Of a stretch of DNA of 64,000 nt, positions 1 to 10,113 are shown piece by piece. The first letter of the stretch is position 1; every line of letters begins with the position of its first letter. Position numbers and translations under genes: made by a program. Source of the DNA: Pseudomonas sp. GD03944 (lineage in GTDB: Bacteria > Pseudomonadota > Gammaproteobacteria > Pseudomonadales > Pseudomonadaceae). The stretch spans positions 62,001 through 126,000 of the forward strand of contig NZ_JAOCAH010000012.1 of the NCBI RefSeq assembly GCF_029839275.1. Reading direction: 5' to 3'. Under the pieces are notes generated by a model. It made no database searches, was not told the DNA's origin, and was given only the letters and a program-made list of their open reading frames with translations.

Positions 1-413
1 CTGCCCAGGTCGCGCTCGCTGGTGATCAGGCTGACATCCACCTCCGGGTGGCGCTGGTGAAAACGCTGCAGGCGCGGCATCAGCCAATAGGCGGCGAAGG
101 CGAAGTCGGTGGCGACCTGCAGCACCTCGTGCTGTTGCCGGGCGGTAACCGCAAGCACGCCGGCATCCAGGGTCTCCAGGCCGTCCTGCACGTAACGCAG
201 CAGCAACTCGCCGGCCTCGGTCAGGGCGATGCCGCGGTACACGCGGTCGAACAGGCGCACCGCCAGGTGCTGCTCCAGGCGCTTGATCTGCTGGCTGATC
301 GCCGGCTGGCTGGTGCCCAGTTCGGTGGCGGCGGCGGTGAAGCTCAGGTGACGCGCGGCGGACTCGAACACCCGCAACACGTCGAGGGACAGCCCTTCGA
401 TGCGCTCAAACAT
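1..413 (-). CDS. LysR-family regulator, likely of choline sulfate genes (partial)
   Basis: The N-terminal 137 residues of a LysR-type regulator run off the left edge of the window. The start is the CAT at 411-413, giving MFERIEGLSLDVLRVFESAA. A classic N-terminal helix-turn-helix follows (FTAAATELGTSQPAISQQI, about residues 25-43), and the beginning of the effector-binding domain is visible. It is divergent from betC with a 112-bp gap, the usual arrangement for a LysR activator and its target. In Pseudomonas a LysR gene sits next to betC-choX-sulP, so control of choline-O-sulfate use is inferred. The ligand-binding domain is outside the window, so specificity cannot be judged. Confidence 0.85.
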   Translation of the reverse strand, partial: MFERIEGLSLDVLRVFESAARHLSFTAAATELGTSQPAISQQIKRLEQHLAVRLFDRVYRGIALTEAGELLLRYVQDGLETLDAGVLAVTARQQHEVLQVATDFAFAAYWLMPRLQRFHQRHPEVDVSLITSERDLG

Positions 414-525
414 AAGTTGTGGTTATCCGAGATATGCGCCAGCAACGGGTTTACTGGTGCCTTCAGCGACCGGATGATCGAGCCAGCACTGTCGCATAAA
501 TCTACTATATGGAATACAGGCTGCC

Positions 526-2034
526 ATGAAACGCCCGAACATCCTCTTCATCATGGCCGACCAGATGGCCGCGCCCCTCCTGCCCATCCACGACGCCGCC
601 TCGCCGATCAAGATGCCGCACCTCGCCCGCCTGGCAGAAGAAGGCGTGGTGTTCGACTCGGCGTACTGCAACAGCCCGCTCTGCGCGCCGTCGCGCTTCA
701 CCCTGGTCAGCGGCCAATTGCCGAGCAAGATCGGCGCCTACGACAACGCCGCCGACTTTCCCGCCGACGTGCCGACCTACGCCCATTACCTGCGCCGCCT
801 CGGCTACCGCACGGCGCTGTCCGGCAAGATGCACTTCTGCGGCCCGGACCAGTTGCACGGCTACGAGGAGCGCCTGACCAGCGACATCTACCCGGCGGAC
901 TATGGCTGGGCGGTGAACTGGGATGCACCCGACGAGCGCCTGAGCTGGTACCACAACATGTCCTCGGTGCTGCAGGCCGGGCCCTGCGTGCGCACCAACC
1001 AGCTGGACTTCGACGAGGAGGTGGTGTTCAAGGCCCAGCAGTACCTCTACGACCACGTGCGGGTGAATGCCGACCAGCCGTTCTGCCTCACCGTGTCGAT
1101 GACCCACCCTCACGACCCGTACACCATTCCCGAGGAATTCTGGAACCTTTACCGTGACGAAGACATCCCACTTCCGGGCCACGTCATCGACCAGGCCGAC
1201 CAGGACCCGCACTCGCAGCGGCTGATGAAGGTCATCGACCTGTGGGACAAGCCGTTGCCGGAACACAAGATCAGGGATGCACGCCGTGCCTACTTCGGCG
1301 CCTGCAGCTACATCGACGCCAACATCGGAAAACTGTTGAAGACACTCAAGGACTGCAAACTGGACCAGGACACCCTCATCGTCTTCTCCGGCGACCACGG
1401 CGACATGCTGGGCGAGCGCGGCCTCTGGTACAAAATGCACTGGTTCGAAATGGCCGCCCGGGTGCCGATGCTGGTGCACGCGCCCAAGCGCTTCGCCCCG
1501 CGCCGAGTCGGCCAGTCGGTGTCGACCATGGACCTGCTGCCGACCTTCGTCGAGCTGGCGGGTGGCGAACTCCAGCCTGGCCTCGACCTGGACGGCCGCT
1601 CCCTGGTGCCGCACCTCGACGGTCGCGGTGGCCACGACGAAGTGATCGGTGAATACATGGCCGAAGGCACCGTCAGCCCGCTGATGATGATTCGCCGCGG
1701 CGACTGGAAATTCATCTACTCCGAACAGGACCCGCTGCTGCTGTTCGACCTGCGCAACGACCCGCAAGAGCGCGAGAACCTGGCCGCCAGTCCCGATCAC
1801 CAGGCACTGCTGGCCGACTTCGTCGAAGAGGCCCGGCAGCGCTGGAACATTCCGGCCATCCACCAGGCCACGCTGGCCAGCCAGCGCCGGCGCCGCTTCG
1901 TGGCCGAGGCCCTGACCCGCGGCCAGCTGAAAAGCTGGGATCACCAGCCGATGGTCGACGCCAGCCAGCAATACATGCGCAACCACATCGACCTCGATGA
2001 CCTCGAGCGCCGCGCCCGTTATCCACAACCCTGA
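526..2034 (+). CDS. betC: Choline-sulfatase
   Basis: A 502-residue sulfatase that hydrolyses choline-O-sulfate to choline and sulfate in the cytoplasm (no signal peptide). The sulfatase signature C-A-P-S-R lies at residues 53-57, with Cys53 the residue expected to become formylglycine. The N-terminal metal-binding segment (ADQM, residues 11-14) and the second metal region (SGDHGD, Asp290-His291) are present. Length and the C-terminal choline-sulfatase extension fit BetC. It is followed by a choline-binding protein and a SulP permease, which supports choline sulfate as the substrate rather than an aryl sulfate. The genes betA and betB are not in the window. Confidence 0.93.
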   Translation: MKRPNILFIMADQMAAPLLPIHDAASPIKMPHLARLAEEGVVFDSAYCNSPLCAPSRFTLVSGQLPSKIGAYDNAADFPADVPTYAHYLRRLGYRTALSGKMHFCGPDQLHGYEERLTSDIYPADYGWAVNWDAPDERLSWYHNMSSVLQAGPCVRTNQLDFDEEVVFKAQQYLYDHVRVNADQPFCLTVSMTHPHDPYTIPEEFWNLYRDEDIPLPGHVIDQADQDPHSQRLMKVIDLWDKPLPEHKIRDARRAYFGACSYIDANIGKLLKTLKDCKLDQDTLIVFSGDHGDMLGERGLWYKMHWFEMAARVPMLVHAPKRFAPRRVGQSVSTMDLLPTFVELAGGELQPGLDLDGRSLVPHLDGRGGHDEVIGEYMAEGTVSPLMMIRRGDWKFIYSEQDPLLLFDLRNDPQERENLAASPDHQALLADFVEEARQRWNIPAIHQATLASQRRRRFVAEALTRGQLKSWDHQPMVDASQQYMRNHIDLDDLERRARYPQP

Positions 2035-2105
2035 CCGCGGAGCACACCGACGGCGGATGATCCACGCTGTATCCATAACCAAAGAAGCTGAGGGGAGAGA
2101 AAGGC

Positions 2106-3032
2106 ATGAACACACGACACGTACTGTTCGCCGGTGGCCTGCTACTGGCCACCACCGCATTCCAGGCTCACGCCGAGGACGCCAGCTGCGCCACGGTGAA
2201 ACTGGGCGACCCGGGCTGGAGCGACATCGCCGTGACCAATGGCATCGCCAGCTTCCTACTCGACGGCCTGGGCTACAAGGTGCAGAGCCAGACCCTCGGC
2301 GTACCGATCATCTTCGCCGGGCTGCAGAAGGGCCAGGTCGATGTGTTCCTCGGCAACTGGATGCCGGCGCAGCAGAGCAACTACGACAAGTTCGTCGCCA
2401 GCGGCGAGGTCGACAAGGTGGCGGAAAACCTCACGGGCACCGAATACACCCTGGCGGTGCCGACCTACGCCTATGACGCCGGTGTGAAAACCTTCGACGA
2501 CTTGCAGAAGCACGCCGACAAATTCGACAAGAAGATCTACGGCATCGCCTCGGGCGCGCCGGCCAACGAGTCGATCAAGGAAATGATCGCCGCCAACGAA
2601 TTCGGCCTGAAGGACTGGACCCTGGTGGAGTCCAGCGAGCAGGCCATGCTGGTGCAGGTGGGCCGCGCGGTGCGCCGCGACGAGTTCGTGGTGTTCCTCG
2701 GCTGGACCCCGCACCCGATGAACGTGCAGCACGACATGAAGTACCTCAAGGGCGGCGAGAAATATTTCGGCGAGAGCGGCACCGTCAACACCCTGGCCCG
2801 CAAGGGCTACGCGGCGCAGTGCCCCAACGTGGGCAAGCTGCTGGCCAACCTGACGTTCACCCAGGACATGGAGAACGCCATCATGGACCAGGTGCTGAGC
2901 AAGCAGGCCAGCAACGCCCAGGCGATCCAGGCCTGGCTCAAGGCCAACCCCCAGGTTATCGACGGCTGGCTGCAAGGCGTCACCACCCGCGACGGTGGCG
3001 ATGGCGCGGCAGCGGTGAAGGCCAAGCTGTAA
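2106..3032 (+). CDS. choX: Choline ABC transporter periplasmic substrate-binding protein
   Basis: A 308-residue periplasmic binding protein of the glycine-betaine/choline (OpuAC) family. A signal peptide is clear (MNTRHVLFAGGLLLATTAFQAHA, cleavage after residue 23). The mature protein has the ChoX-like segments VKLGDPGWSDIAVTNG and VFLGNWMPAQQSNYD, which contribute aromatic residues to a quaternary-amine pocket. A strong Shine-Dalgarno (GGGGAG) lies about 9 bases before the ATG. No ABC permease or ATPase gene is adjacent, so it presumably feeds a transporter encoded elsewhere. It follows betC by 71 bp and probably supplies or salvages choline in the same pathway. Confidence 0.88.
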   Translation: MNTRHVLFAGGLLLATTAFQAHAEDASCATVKLGDPGWSDIAVTNGIASFLLDGLGYKVQSQTLGVPIIFAGLQKGQVDVFLGNWMPAQQSNYDKFVASGEVDKVAENLTGTEYTLAVPTYAYDAGVKTFDDLQKHADKFDKKIYGIASGAPANESIKEMIAANEFGLKDWTLVESSEQAMLVQVGRAVRRDEFVVFLGWTPHPMNVQHDMKYLKGGEKYFGESGTVNTLARKGYAAQCPNVGKLLANLTFTQDMENAIMDQVLSKQASNAQAIQAWLKANPQVIDGWLQGVTTRDGGDGAAAVKAKL

Positions 3033-3053
3033 CACGCCGGCGGCTGCCAGCGC

Positions 3054-3096
3054 ACCAGACAGGGCGGGCGGGTTGTTCCTGCCTGCCGGGTCTGGT
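3054..3096 (+). other. Stem-loop between choX and sulP
   Basis: An imperfect inverted repeat with outer arms ACCAGAC (3054-3060) and GTCTGGT (3090-3096) and GC-rich inner pairing. No U-tract follows, so it could be an attenuator, an mRNA-stabilising hairpin or a weak terminator. Confidence 0.4.
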
Positions 3097-3148
3097 CGAA
3101 TGACCCTGTTCACCTGCGCCATCCGTCTACTCCACCCCGAGCGACCGC

Positions 3149-4717
3149 ATGCCGTTACCCAGCCGCTACAGCCTGTTCCCCTTCCTGCGCTGGCTGCCGG
3201 GCGTCAAACGCCGCAGCCTGGGCAACGACCTGCTGGTGGGGCTGAGCGGCGCGATCCTGGCCCTGCCGCAATCCATCGCCTATGCCCTGATCGCCGGCCT
3301 GCCGCCGGAGTACGGCCTGTACGCGGCCATCGTGCCGGTGATCATCGCCTGCCTGTGGGGTTCCTCCTGGCACCTGATCAGCGGGCCGACGGCGGCCATT
3401 TCCATCGTCCTGTTCACCAGCGTCAGCCAGCTCGCCACCCCGGGCAGCGATGAGTTCGTGGCGCGGGTGCTGCTGCTGACCTTCCTCGCCGGGCTGTTCC
3501 AGTGGCTGCTGGGGTTGTTGCGCTTCGGCGCGCTGGTCAACTTCGTCTCGCACTCGGTGGTGCTCGGCTTCACCCTCGGCGCGGCGCTGGTGATCGCCAT
3601 CGGCCAGTTGCCCAATTTTCTGGGCATCAGCGTCCCCAGCCAGGCCACGGCCCTGACCACCCTGCTCGGCATCGGCCAGCACCTGGGGGAAAGCGACTGG
3701 CGCGCGTTGCTGCTGGCGGCGTTCACCCTCGGCGTCACCCTGCTGATCCGGCGCCTCTGGCCCCGGGCGCCGGCCCTGCTGCTGGGTATCGTGCTCGGCA
3801 GCCTGCTGGTGATGGCCTGGCCAGCGCAGCTGGGCGGTATCACCCTGGTCAGCGCCTTCGAAGGCCGGCTGCCGCCGTTCGTGCCCCTGGAGTTCCAGCT
3901 GTCCACAGTCCTCCAGCTACTGCCGGCAGCGGTGGCCTGCGGCATGCTCGGGCTGGTCACCAGCCTGTCGATCGCCCGGGCCCTGGCGAGCAAGTCGCAG
4001 CAGTTCCTCGATGCCAACCAGGACGTGCGCGCCCAGGGCCTGTCGAACATGCTCGGCCCCTGGTTCTCCGGCACCCTGTCGGCCGGCTCCTTCACCCGCT
4101 CGGCGCTGAACCTGCAGGCAGGCGCCCGCTCGCCCCTGGCCGGGGTGTTTTCCGCGCTGCTGGTGGCCCTGTTCGCGTTGTTCGGCGCCGAGCTGATCGC
4201 TCATATCCCCTTGCCGTGCATGGCGGCGGGTATCCTGCTGATCTGCTGGGGGCTGGTGGACATTGCCGGCGTGCGCGCGTTGCGCCGGGTCAGCCGCTCG
4301 GAGTCGCTGGTGATGCTGCTGACCCTGCTCGCCACCTTGCTGCTGGAACTGCAGACGGCGATCTACGCCGGGGTCCTGGCCTCGCTGTTCTTCTACCTCA
4401 AGCGCACCTCGCAACCCCGGGTGAAATTCTTCAAGGATGGGGACGAGGAGGTGCTGCGGGTCGAGGGCTCGATCTTCTTCGGCGCCTGCCACTATCTGCA
4501 GCAGATCATCCAGCGCAGCAAAGGCGAGCGGGTGGTGATCGACGCCCACCACGTGAATTTCATCGACTACGCCGGCGTGGAAATGCTGCACCAGGAAGCC
4601 CGCCGCCTGCACAGCCAGCAGCGCAGCCTGACCCTGCGTCGCGCACGGCCCCATGTCATCGAGGAGATTCACAAGCTCGAGGGCAGCGAAGGCTGCCCGA
4701 TCCGCTTCGAGGATTGA
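3149..4717 (+). CDS. SulP-family inorganic anion (sulfate) permease
   Basis: A 522-residue polytopic inner-membrane protein of the SulP/SLC26 family. The N-terminal segment (ALPQSIAYALIAGLPPEYGLYA) is the SulP signature, and repeated hydrophobic segments to about residue 415 give 10-12 helices. The C-terminal hundred residues form a STAS domain (VEGSIFFGACHYL, then VVIDAHHVNFIDYAGVEML). It lies 116 bp after choX and on the same strand. In this context it may import sulfate or choline-O-sulfate, or export sulfate released by BetC. The family and fold are clear; the substrate is inferred from position only. The start has only a weak ribosome site (GAGCGA). Confidence 0.88.
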   Translation: MPLPSRYSLFPFLRWLPGVKRRSLGNDLLVGLSGAILALPQSIAYALIAGLPPEYGLYAAIVPVIIACLWGSSWHLISGPTAAISIVLFTSVSQLATPGSDEFVARVLLLTFLAGLFQWLLGLLRFGALVNFVSHSVVLGFTLGAALVIAIGQLPNFLGISVPSQATALTTLLGIGQHLGESDWRALLLAAFTLGVTLLIRRLWPRAPALLLGIVLGSLLVMAWPAQLGGITLVSAFEGRLPPFVPLEFQLSTVLQLLPAAVACGMLGLVTSLSIARALASKSQQFLDANQDVRAQGLSNMLGPWFSGTLSAGSFTRSALNLQAGARSPLAGVFSALLVALFALFGAELIAHIPLPCMAAGILLICWGLVDIAGVRALRRVSRSESLVMLLTLLATLLLELQTAIYAGVLASLFFYLKRTSQPRVKFFKDGDEEVLRVEGSIFFGACHYLQQIIQRSKGERVVIDAHHVNFIDYAGVEMLHQEARRLHSQQRSLTLRRARPHVIEEIHKLEGSEGCPIRFED

Positions 4718-4723
4718 CCGCGG

Positions 4724-5092
4724 TCAGGCTTCGGGCGACAGCGGGTCGTCCCGCAGCACGCTGAGGTTCAGCGGCCGCACGGCGCCCATCCACAGGGCGC
4801 GGTCGCGGTGGTCGAGCAGGTCGTTGCCGGTGATCGGGTGCACCAACACCACCAGCCCGTCGCGCTTGAGGGCAAGCCAGGGAATCAGCTCGCCAAACAG
4901 CTCGGGACGGAACGCCAGCTGGCAGCTCCAGTCCGGGTGCGGCCCCACCGGCCGCTCGTACACCCGGCCCATCTTCAGCGGGAAGCGTTGCGCCGCTTCC
5001 TCGCACAGCGCCCGGGCCTGGTCCAGCGTCTGAGCATCGAAGTAGACGTGGGCGTGGTAGCCCTGGATACGCGGCAGGCTGGCGTCATCCAT
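4724..5092 (-). CDS. DOPA 4,5-dioxygenase family protein
   Basis: A 122-residue single-domain protein with the hallmarks of the DOPA 4,5-dioxygenase family of small cytosolic proteins: an early His-x-His motif (GYHAHVYFD), a central HPDWSC and a later HPITGND, likely metal ligands. Fungal and plant relatives open the ring of DOPA; bacterial members are mostly uncharacterised, so the substrate here is unknown. It begins 6 bp after the aroE stop on the same strand, so the two are probably co-transcribed. It converges with sulP, whose stop is 6 bp from its own. Confidence 0.8.
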   Translation of the reverse strand: MDDASLPRIQGYHAHVYFDAQTLDQARALCEEAAQRFPLKMGRVYERPVGPHPDWSCQLAFRPELFGELIPWLALKRDGLVVLVHPITGNDLLDHRDRALWMGAVRPLNLSVLRDDPLSPEA

Positions 5093-5098
5093 GGCCGA

Positions 5099-5920
5099 TC
5101 AGGCCGCCAGTTGGCGGCGCAGCTCGGCCAGCACCGGTACGCTGTCCGGGCGCACGCCGCGCCACAGGAAGAACGCCTCGGCTGCCTGCTCGACCAGCAT
5201 GCCCAGGCCATCCAGGGTCCGCGCGGCGCCGTGTTCTTCGGCCCAGCGGTTGAAGGCGGTGAGGCCTTTGCCGTACATCATGTCGTAGCAGACCGTGTGG
5301 CCCGGCTCGATCAGGCTCGGCGCGATGGCCGGCAGCTCGCCCGCCAGGCTGGCGGAGGTGCCGTTGATGATCAGGTCGACCGGGGCGTCGATCCAGTCGA
5401 AACCGCTGGCGACCACCGGCCCCAGGCTGTCGAACACCTGGGCCAGGTGTTCGGCCTTCTCCACCGTGCGGTTGGCGATGACCAGGCTGGCCGGCTGCTG
5501 CGCCAGCAGCGGCTCGATCACGCCGCGCACGGCGCCGCCGGCGCCTACCAGCAGGATGCGCTTGCCGCGCAGGTCGATCCCGGCGTTGACCGTGAGGTCG
5601 CGGACCAGGCCGGCGCCGTCGGTGTTATCGCCCAGCAGGCGGCCGTCATCGCCCTTTTTCAGGGTGTTCACCGCGCCGGCCAGGCGAGCCCGGGCCGTCA
5701 GTTCGTCCGCCAGCTCGAAGGCCTGTTCCTTGAACGGCACCGTGACGTTGCCGCCCTTGCCGTCACGAAAGAACGCCTGGGCGAACCCGCGGAAATCATC
5801 CAGCGGCGCCAACAACGCCTCGTAGCTGAGCGGCTCGCCGGTCTGCTCGGCGAACATACGGTGGATCAGCGGCGACTTGCTGTGGCCGATGGGGTTACCA
5901 AACACACCGTAGCGGTCCAT
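5099..5920 (-). CDS. aroE: Shikimate dehydrogenase (NADP-dependent)
   Basis: A 273-residue cytoplasmic enzyme reducing 3-dehydroshikimate to shikimate in aromatic amino-acid synthesis. The substrate-binding N-terminus is intact ([16 protein letters not shown], residues 7-22; GNVTVPFKE with the catalytic Lys), as is [11 protein letters not shown]. The NADP-binding glycine loop ([12 protein letters not shown]) sits in the C-terminal Rossmann domain. Length matches the family. It is downstream of hemF on the same strand with a 161-bp gap, and upstream of the DOPA-dioxygenase-like gene. The same hemF-aroE neighbourhood is found across Pseudomonas. Confidence 0.97.
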   Translation of the reverse strand: MDRYGVFGNPIGHSKSPLIHRMFAEQTGEPLSYEALLAPLDDFRGFAQAFFRDGKGGNVTVPFKEQAFELADELTARARLAGAVNTLKKGDDGRLLGDNTDGAGLVRDLTVNAGIDLRGKRILLVGAGGAVRGVIEPLLAQQPASLVIANRTVEKAEHLAQVFDSLGPVVASGFDWIDAPVDLIINGTSASLAGELPAIAPSLIEPGHTVCYDMMYGKGLTAFNRWAEEHGAARTLDGLGMLVEQAAEAFFLWRGVRPDSVPVLAELRRQLAA

Positions 5921-6081
5921 GGAACATCCTTAGCGTTGAACGGTTGCAGCGTAGCTGGAGAAGTCGGGGTGTGGGGCACCCGACGCGCGCGGGAGGATCA
6001 TACAGGCCAATGCCTGCGCCGGCATGGCATCGCGATGGCGTGCAGAGCGGGGCCGTCACCCTGGACGGCCCGCCCCGTGGA

Positions 6082-7098
<1,017 letters not shown>

Positions 7099-7183
7099 TC
7101 AATCAGGACGGTTGGATAGGTGCCTTTCATCGCCCCGGGCGGGCATGCTCCGCCTTCGATCCTCATCCGTACAGGAGCCTGAA

Positions 7184-8161
7184 ATGGCCAAGCGAATTCA
7201 GTTCAGCCAGCACGGCGGCCCAGAAGTCCTCGAGTACACCGACTACCAGCCGGCAGCACCTGGCGCCGGGGAAGTTCGCGTGCAGAACCAGGCCATCGGC
7301 CTGAACTTCATCGAAACCTATTTCCGCAGCGGCCTCTATCAGCCGCCGTCCCTGCCATCGAGCCTGGGCACTGAAGGTGCCGGCATCGTCGAGGCGGTGG
7401 GCGAGGGCGTCAGCCAGTTCCAGGTCGGCGACCGCGTGGCCTATGCCACCGGCCCTTTGGGCAGCTACAGCGAGCTGCACGTGCTGCCGGCCAGCAAGCT
7501 GGTGAAACTGCCCGACGCCATCAGCTTCGAACAAGCAGCCGCGGTGATGCTCAAGGGCCTCACCGTGCAGTACCTGCTGCGCCAGACCTATGACCTGCAA
7601 GGCGGCGAGACCATCCTGTTCCACGCGGCGGCCGGCGGTGTCGGCTCGCTGGCCTGCCAATGGGCCAAGGCCCTTGGGGTCAAATTGATCGGCACGGTCA
7701 GTTCGGCGGAGAAGGCTGCACGGGCCAAGGAGCAGGGCGCCTGGGCCACCATCGACTACAGCCACGAGAACGTCGCCCAGCGCGTGCTGGAGCTGACCGA
7801 TGGCAAGAAGTGCCCGGTGGTTTATGACGGCGTGGGCAAGGACACCTGGGAAACGTCGCTGGACTGCGTGGCGCCCCGCGGCTTGCTGGTGAGCTTCGGC
7901 AACGCCTCCGGCGCGGTGAGCGGCGTCAACCTGGGGATCCTGGCGCAGAAGGGCTCGCTGTACGTCACCCGTCCCACCCTGGCCAGCTACGCCGACACCC
8001 CGGAGCGCCTGCAGGCCATGGCCGATGACCTGTTCGGCATGATCGCCAGCGGCAAGCTGCAGGTGGACATCAGCAACCGCTACGCGCTCAAGGACGCCGC
8101 TGCCGCCCAGACCGCCCTCAGCGGCCGGCAGACCACCGGTTCCACCATCCTATTGCCGTAA
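7184..8161 (+). CDS. qor: NADPH:quinone oxidoreductase (zeta-crystallin family)
   Basis: A 325-residue zinc-independent medium-chain dehydrogenase/reductase. The ATG at 7184 is preferred over one at 7112 because AGGAG sits 7 bases upstream and the family starts at MAKRIQF. The GroES-like N-terminal domain (GLNFIETYFRSGLY) is followed by the NADPH-binding Rossmann domain (HAAAGGVGSLACQWAKALG). The zinc-ligand cysteines of alcohol dehydrogenases are absent, as expected for Qor. It reduces quinones by one electron with NADPH. It is divergent from hemF, as in other pseudomonads. Confidence 0.93.
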   Translation: MAKRIQFSQHGGPEVLEYTDYQPAAPGAGEVRVQNQAIGLNFIETYFRSGLYQPPSLPSSLGTEGAGIVEAVGEGVSQFQVGDRVAYATGPLGSYSELHVLPASKLVKLPDAISFEQAAAVMLKGLTVQYLLRQTYDLQGGETILFHAAAGGVGSLACQWAKALGVKLIGTVSSAEKAARAKEQGAWATIDYSHENVAQRVLELTDGKKCPVVYDGVGKDTWETSLDCVAPRGLLVSFGNASGAVSGVNLGILAQKGSLYVTRPTLASYADTPERLQAMADDLFGMIASGKLQVDISNRYALKDAAAAQTALSGRQTTGSTILLP

Positions 8162-8177
8162 CCGGTCATCGCGGCTT

Positions 8178-8228
8178 AAGCGCCTCCCACGAGCCGGTGT
8201 GCCCCTGTGAGAGGCGCTTTAGCGGCGA
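8178..8228. repeat. REP-like hairpin downstream of qor
   Basis: Inverted repeat with arms AAGCGCCTC (8178-8186) and GAGGCGCTT (8211-8219), followed by TAGCGGCGA. It carries the same core (cctcccac ... gaggcgctttagc) as the elements at 24679, 29120-29599 and 34753. It lies between the convergent qor and tsaC genes and may also act as a terminator. Confidence 0.65.
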
Positions 8229-8252
8229 GCTTTGGCTCTGGCGTCGCGGGGC

Positions 8253-8810
8253 TCAGGAAGGCCGAATCACATCGCCGGTGCGCAGGTCGCGGATCAGGCT
8301 GGGGTTCTTGCGCCCACCCAAAGCGCCGCCCAGCACCTTGTCCAGTTGGCCAGGGAAGTACTGCTCCACCCGCAGGCGGGAGCGCGCCGAGGGGCGGCCG
8401 GCCGGATTCGCCGAGGTGGACACCAGCGGGCCGGTGAGGGCGCACAGCGCCTGCACCAGCGGGTGATCGGTGACCCGCAGCGCCACACTGTCGTGCTCGC
8501 CGGTGATCCATTCGGGCAGTCGTCCCTGGTGCGGCACCAGCCAGGTGTTCGGGCCCGGCCAGCTGCCGGCCAGGCGCTCCTGCCAGACATCAGGCAGGTC
8601 CTCCAGGAGGAAGTCGAACTGGCGGATGTCGTCGGCCACCACGATCAACCCCTTGTGCATCGGGCGGTTCTTCAGCGCCAGGAGCCGGTCCACGGCCAGT
8701 TCATCCCAGGGATCACACCCCAGTCCCCAGACCGCTTCGGTCGGGTAGGCAATCACCCCACCCTGACTCACTACCCGCGCTGCGTGTTGCACCTGCCAAC
8801 TGCTGACCAT
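8253..8810 (-). CDS. tsaC: Threonylcarbamoyl-AMP synthase (Sua5/YrdC family)
   Basis: A 185-residue YrdC-domain protein that makes threonylcarbamoyl-AMP from threonine, bicarbonate and ATP for the t6A37 modification of ANN-decoding tRNAs. Visible family segments are [18 protein letters not shown] near the N-terminus, [15 protein letters not shown] in the nucleotide pocket, and [16 protein letters not shown] followed by [10 protein letters not shown]. It is the short TsaC form without the C-terminal Sua5 domain. It lies 71 bp downstream of dprA on the same strand, the standard Pseudomonas arrangement. Confidence 0.95.
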   Translation of the reverse strand: MVSSWQVQHAARVVSQGGVIAYPTEAVWGLGCDPWDELAVDRLLALKNRPMHKGLIVVADDIRQFDFLLEDLPDVWQERLAGSWPGPNTWLVPHQGRLPEWITGEHDSVALRVTDHPLVQALCALTGPLVSTSANPAGRPSARSRLRVEQYFPGQLDKVLGGALGGRKNPSLIRDLRTGDVIRPS

Positions 8811-8881
8811 GAATGACGCTCCCGATAAAGGCTGACGGCAGTGTATCCAAGCTCGATGGCGCTTGCGAAACCCTGTCGCGC

Positions 8882-9988
8882 TCAGCGCCCGACCCAGCGC
8901 CCGGCCTCACAGGCCACACGCCCCTCCAGCTCCAGCTCGGTCAGCGCCACCAACACCTCCGACAGTGACCAGCCGCTCGCCACCGCAAGGGCTTCGCTGC
9001 TGTGCGGCGCCGCGTGCAGCAGGTCGAGCAGCGGATGGGCCGGCCGCTCGGGCGGGCTGTCGGCCTCGCGCTGCAGCGGCACGGCCTGCCAGCCCCGCAG
9101 GGCTTCGAGGATGTGCTCGATGCTTTCCACCAACGTGGCGCCATCACGGATCAACTGGTGACAACCACGGGCGCCTGGGTGGTGGATCGAGCCGGGGATC
9201 GCATACACCTCGCGCCCCTGCTCGGCAGCCAGGCGCGCGGTGATCAGCGAGCCGCTGGACGGGCTGGCCTCGACCACCAGCACCCCGAGGGACAGTCCGC
9301 TGATGATGCGGTTGCGCCGCGGAAAGTTGCTGGCATGGGGCGGACTGGACAGCGGCAACTCGGAAATAAGGGCACCGCCCCCGGCGACGATGTTCGCCGC
9401 CAGTGCCTTGTGCCGCGCCGGATACAGGCAACACAAGCCGGTGCCCAGCACGGCGATGGTCTTGCCCCCGGCATCCAGGGCCCCCTGATGGGCCGCGCCG
9501 TCGATGCCCAGGGCCAGCCCGCTGGTGATGACGAAGCCTCCGGCCGCCAGACTGCGGGCGAAGCGTTGCGCCGTATCCAGGCCGGGGCGGGAGGCGCGCC
9601 GACTGCCGACCATGGCCAGCTGCGGTTGCTCCAGCAGGGCGGGGTCGCCGTCGACGAACAGCAGCGGCGGCGCATCGCTCAGTTCGGCGAGCAGACCCGG
9701 ATAGCTCGGGTCATCCCACATCAACAGTGAATGGCCGGGCTGCTCCAGCCAGGCCAAGGCGTGGCCGGCGCATTCGCGCACCTCGACACTGCGCCGGGCA
9801 TCGGCGCACGCGCTTGGCAAGCCCAGGGAACGCCAGGCGGCAGCCGGCGCACTCAATGCGGCCGAGGCGGAGTCGAAGGCAGTGAGCAGGGTACGAAAAC
9901 GCCGTGGCCCCAGTTCAGGCAGGCTGTGCAGACGCAGGCGGGCTTCGAGTTCGGCGGGGGAAATGCAATAACGCGGGGATGGCGGCAT
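8882..9988 (-). CDS. dprA: DNA-processing protein DprA (Smf)
   Basis: A 368-residue single-strand DNA-binding protein that loads RecA on incoming DNA during natural transformation. The start at 9988 ([20 protein letters not shown]) is taken because homology begins there; an ATG at 10078 would read through the upstream terminator. An N-terminal SAM-like region is followed by the extended Rossmann core ([13 protein letters not shown], then [18 protein letters not shown] and [10 protein letters not shown]) and a C-terminal winged-helix domain. It lies downstream of the LysM gene, separated by a strong terminator. Confidence 0.95.
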   Translation of the reverse strand: MPPSPRYCISPAELEARLRLHSLPELGPRRFRTLLTAFDSASAALSAPAAAWRSLGLPSACADARRSVEVRECAGHALAWLEQPGHSLLMWDDPSYPGLLAELSDAPPLLFVDGDPALLEQPQLAMVGSRRASRPGLDTAQRFARSLAAGGFVITSGLALGIDGAAHQGALDAGGKTIAVLGTGLCCLYPARHKALAANIVAGGGALISELPLSSPPHASNFPRRNRIISGLSLGVLVVEASPSSGSLITARLAAEQGREVYAIPGSIHHPGARGCHQLIRDGATLVESIEHILEALRGWQAVPLQREADSPPERPAHPLLDLLHAAPHSSEALAVASGWSLSEVLVALTELELEGRVACEAGRWVGR

Positions 9989-10055
9989 GGCGATCGTCCT
10001 TGATCGTGGTACACCCGATGACCGATCCGTGGTCGCTGGGGGGGCTGAAAAGACA

Positions 10056-10106
10056 AAGCCCCGTGGACCAGGGCGCATGCATCACGCACCCTGGTCCACG
10101 GGGCTT
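10056..10106 (-). terminator. Rho-independent terminator after the LysM gene
   Basis: Perfect 18-bp inverted repeat: arms AAGCCCCGTGGACCAGGG (10056-10073) and its complement (10089-10106) with a 15-nt loop. Read on the minus strand it is followed by a U-rich stretch (TTTGTCTTTTC). It ends the LysM transcript before dprA. Confidence 0.85.
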
Positions 10107-10113
10107 GCCGGTA

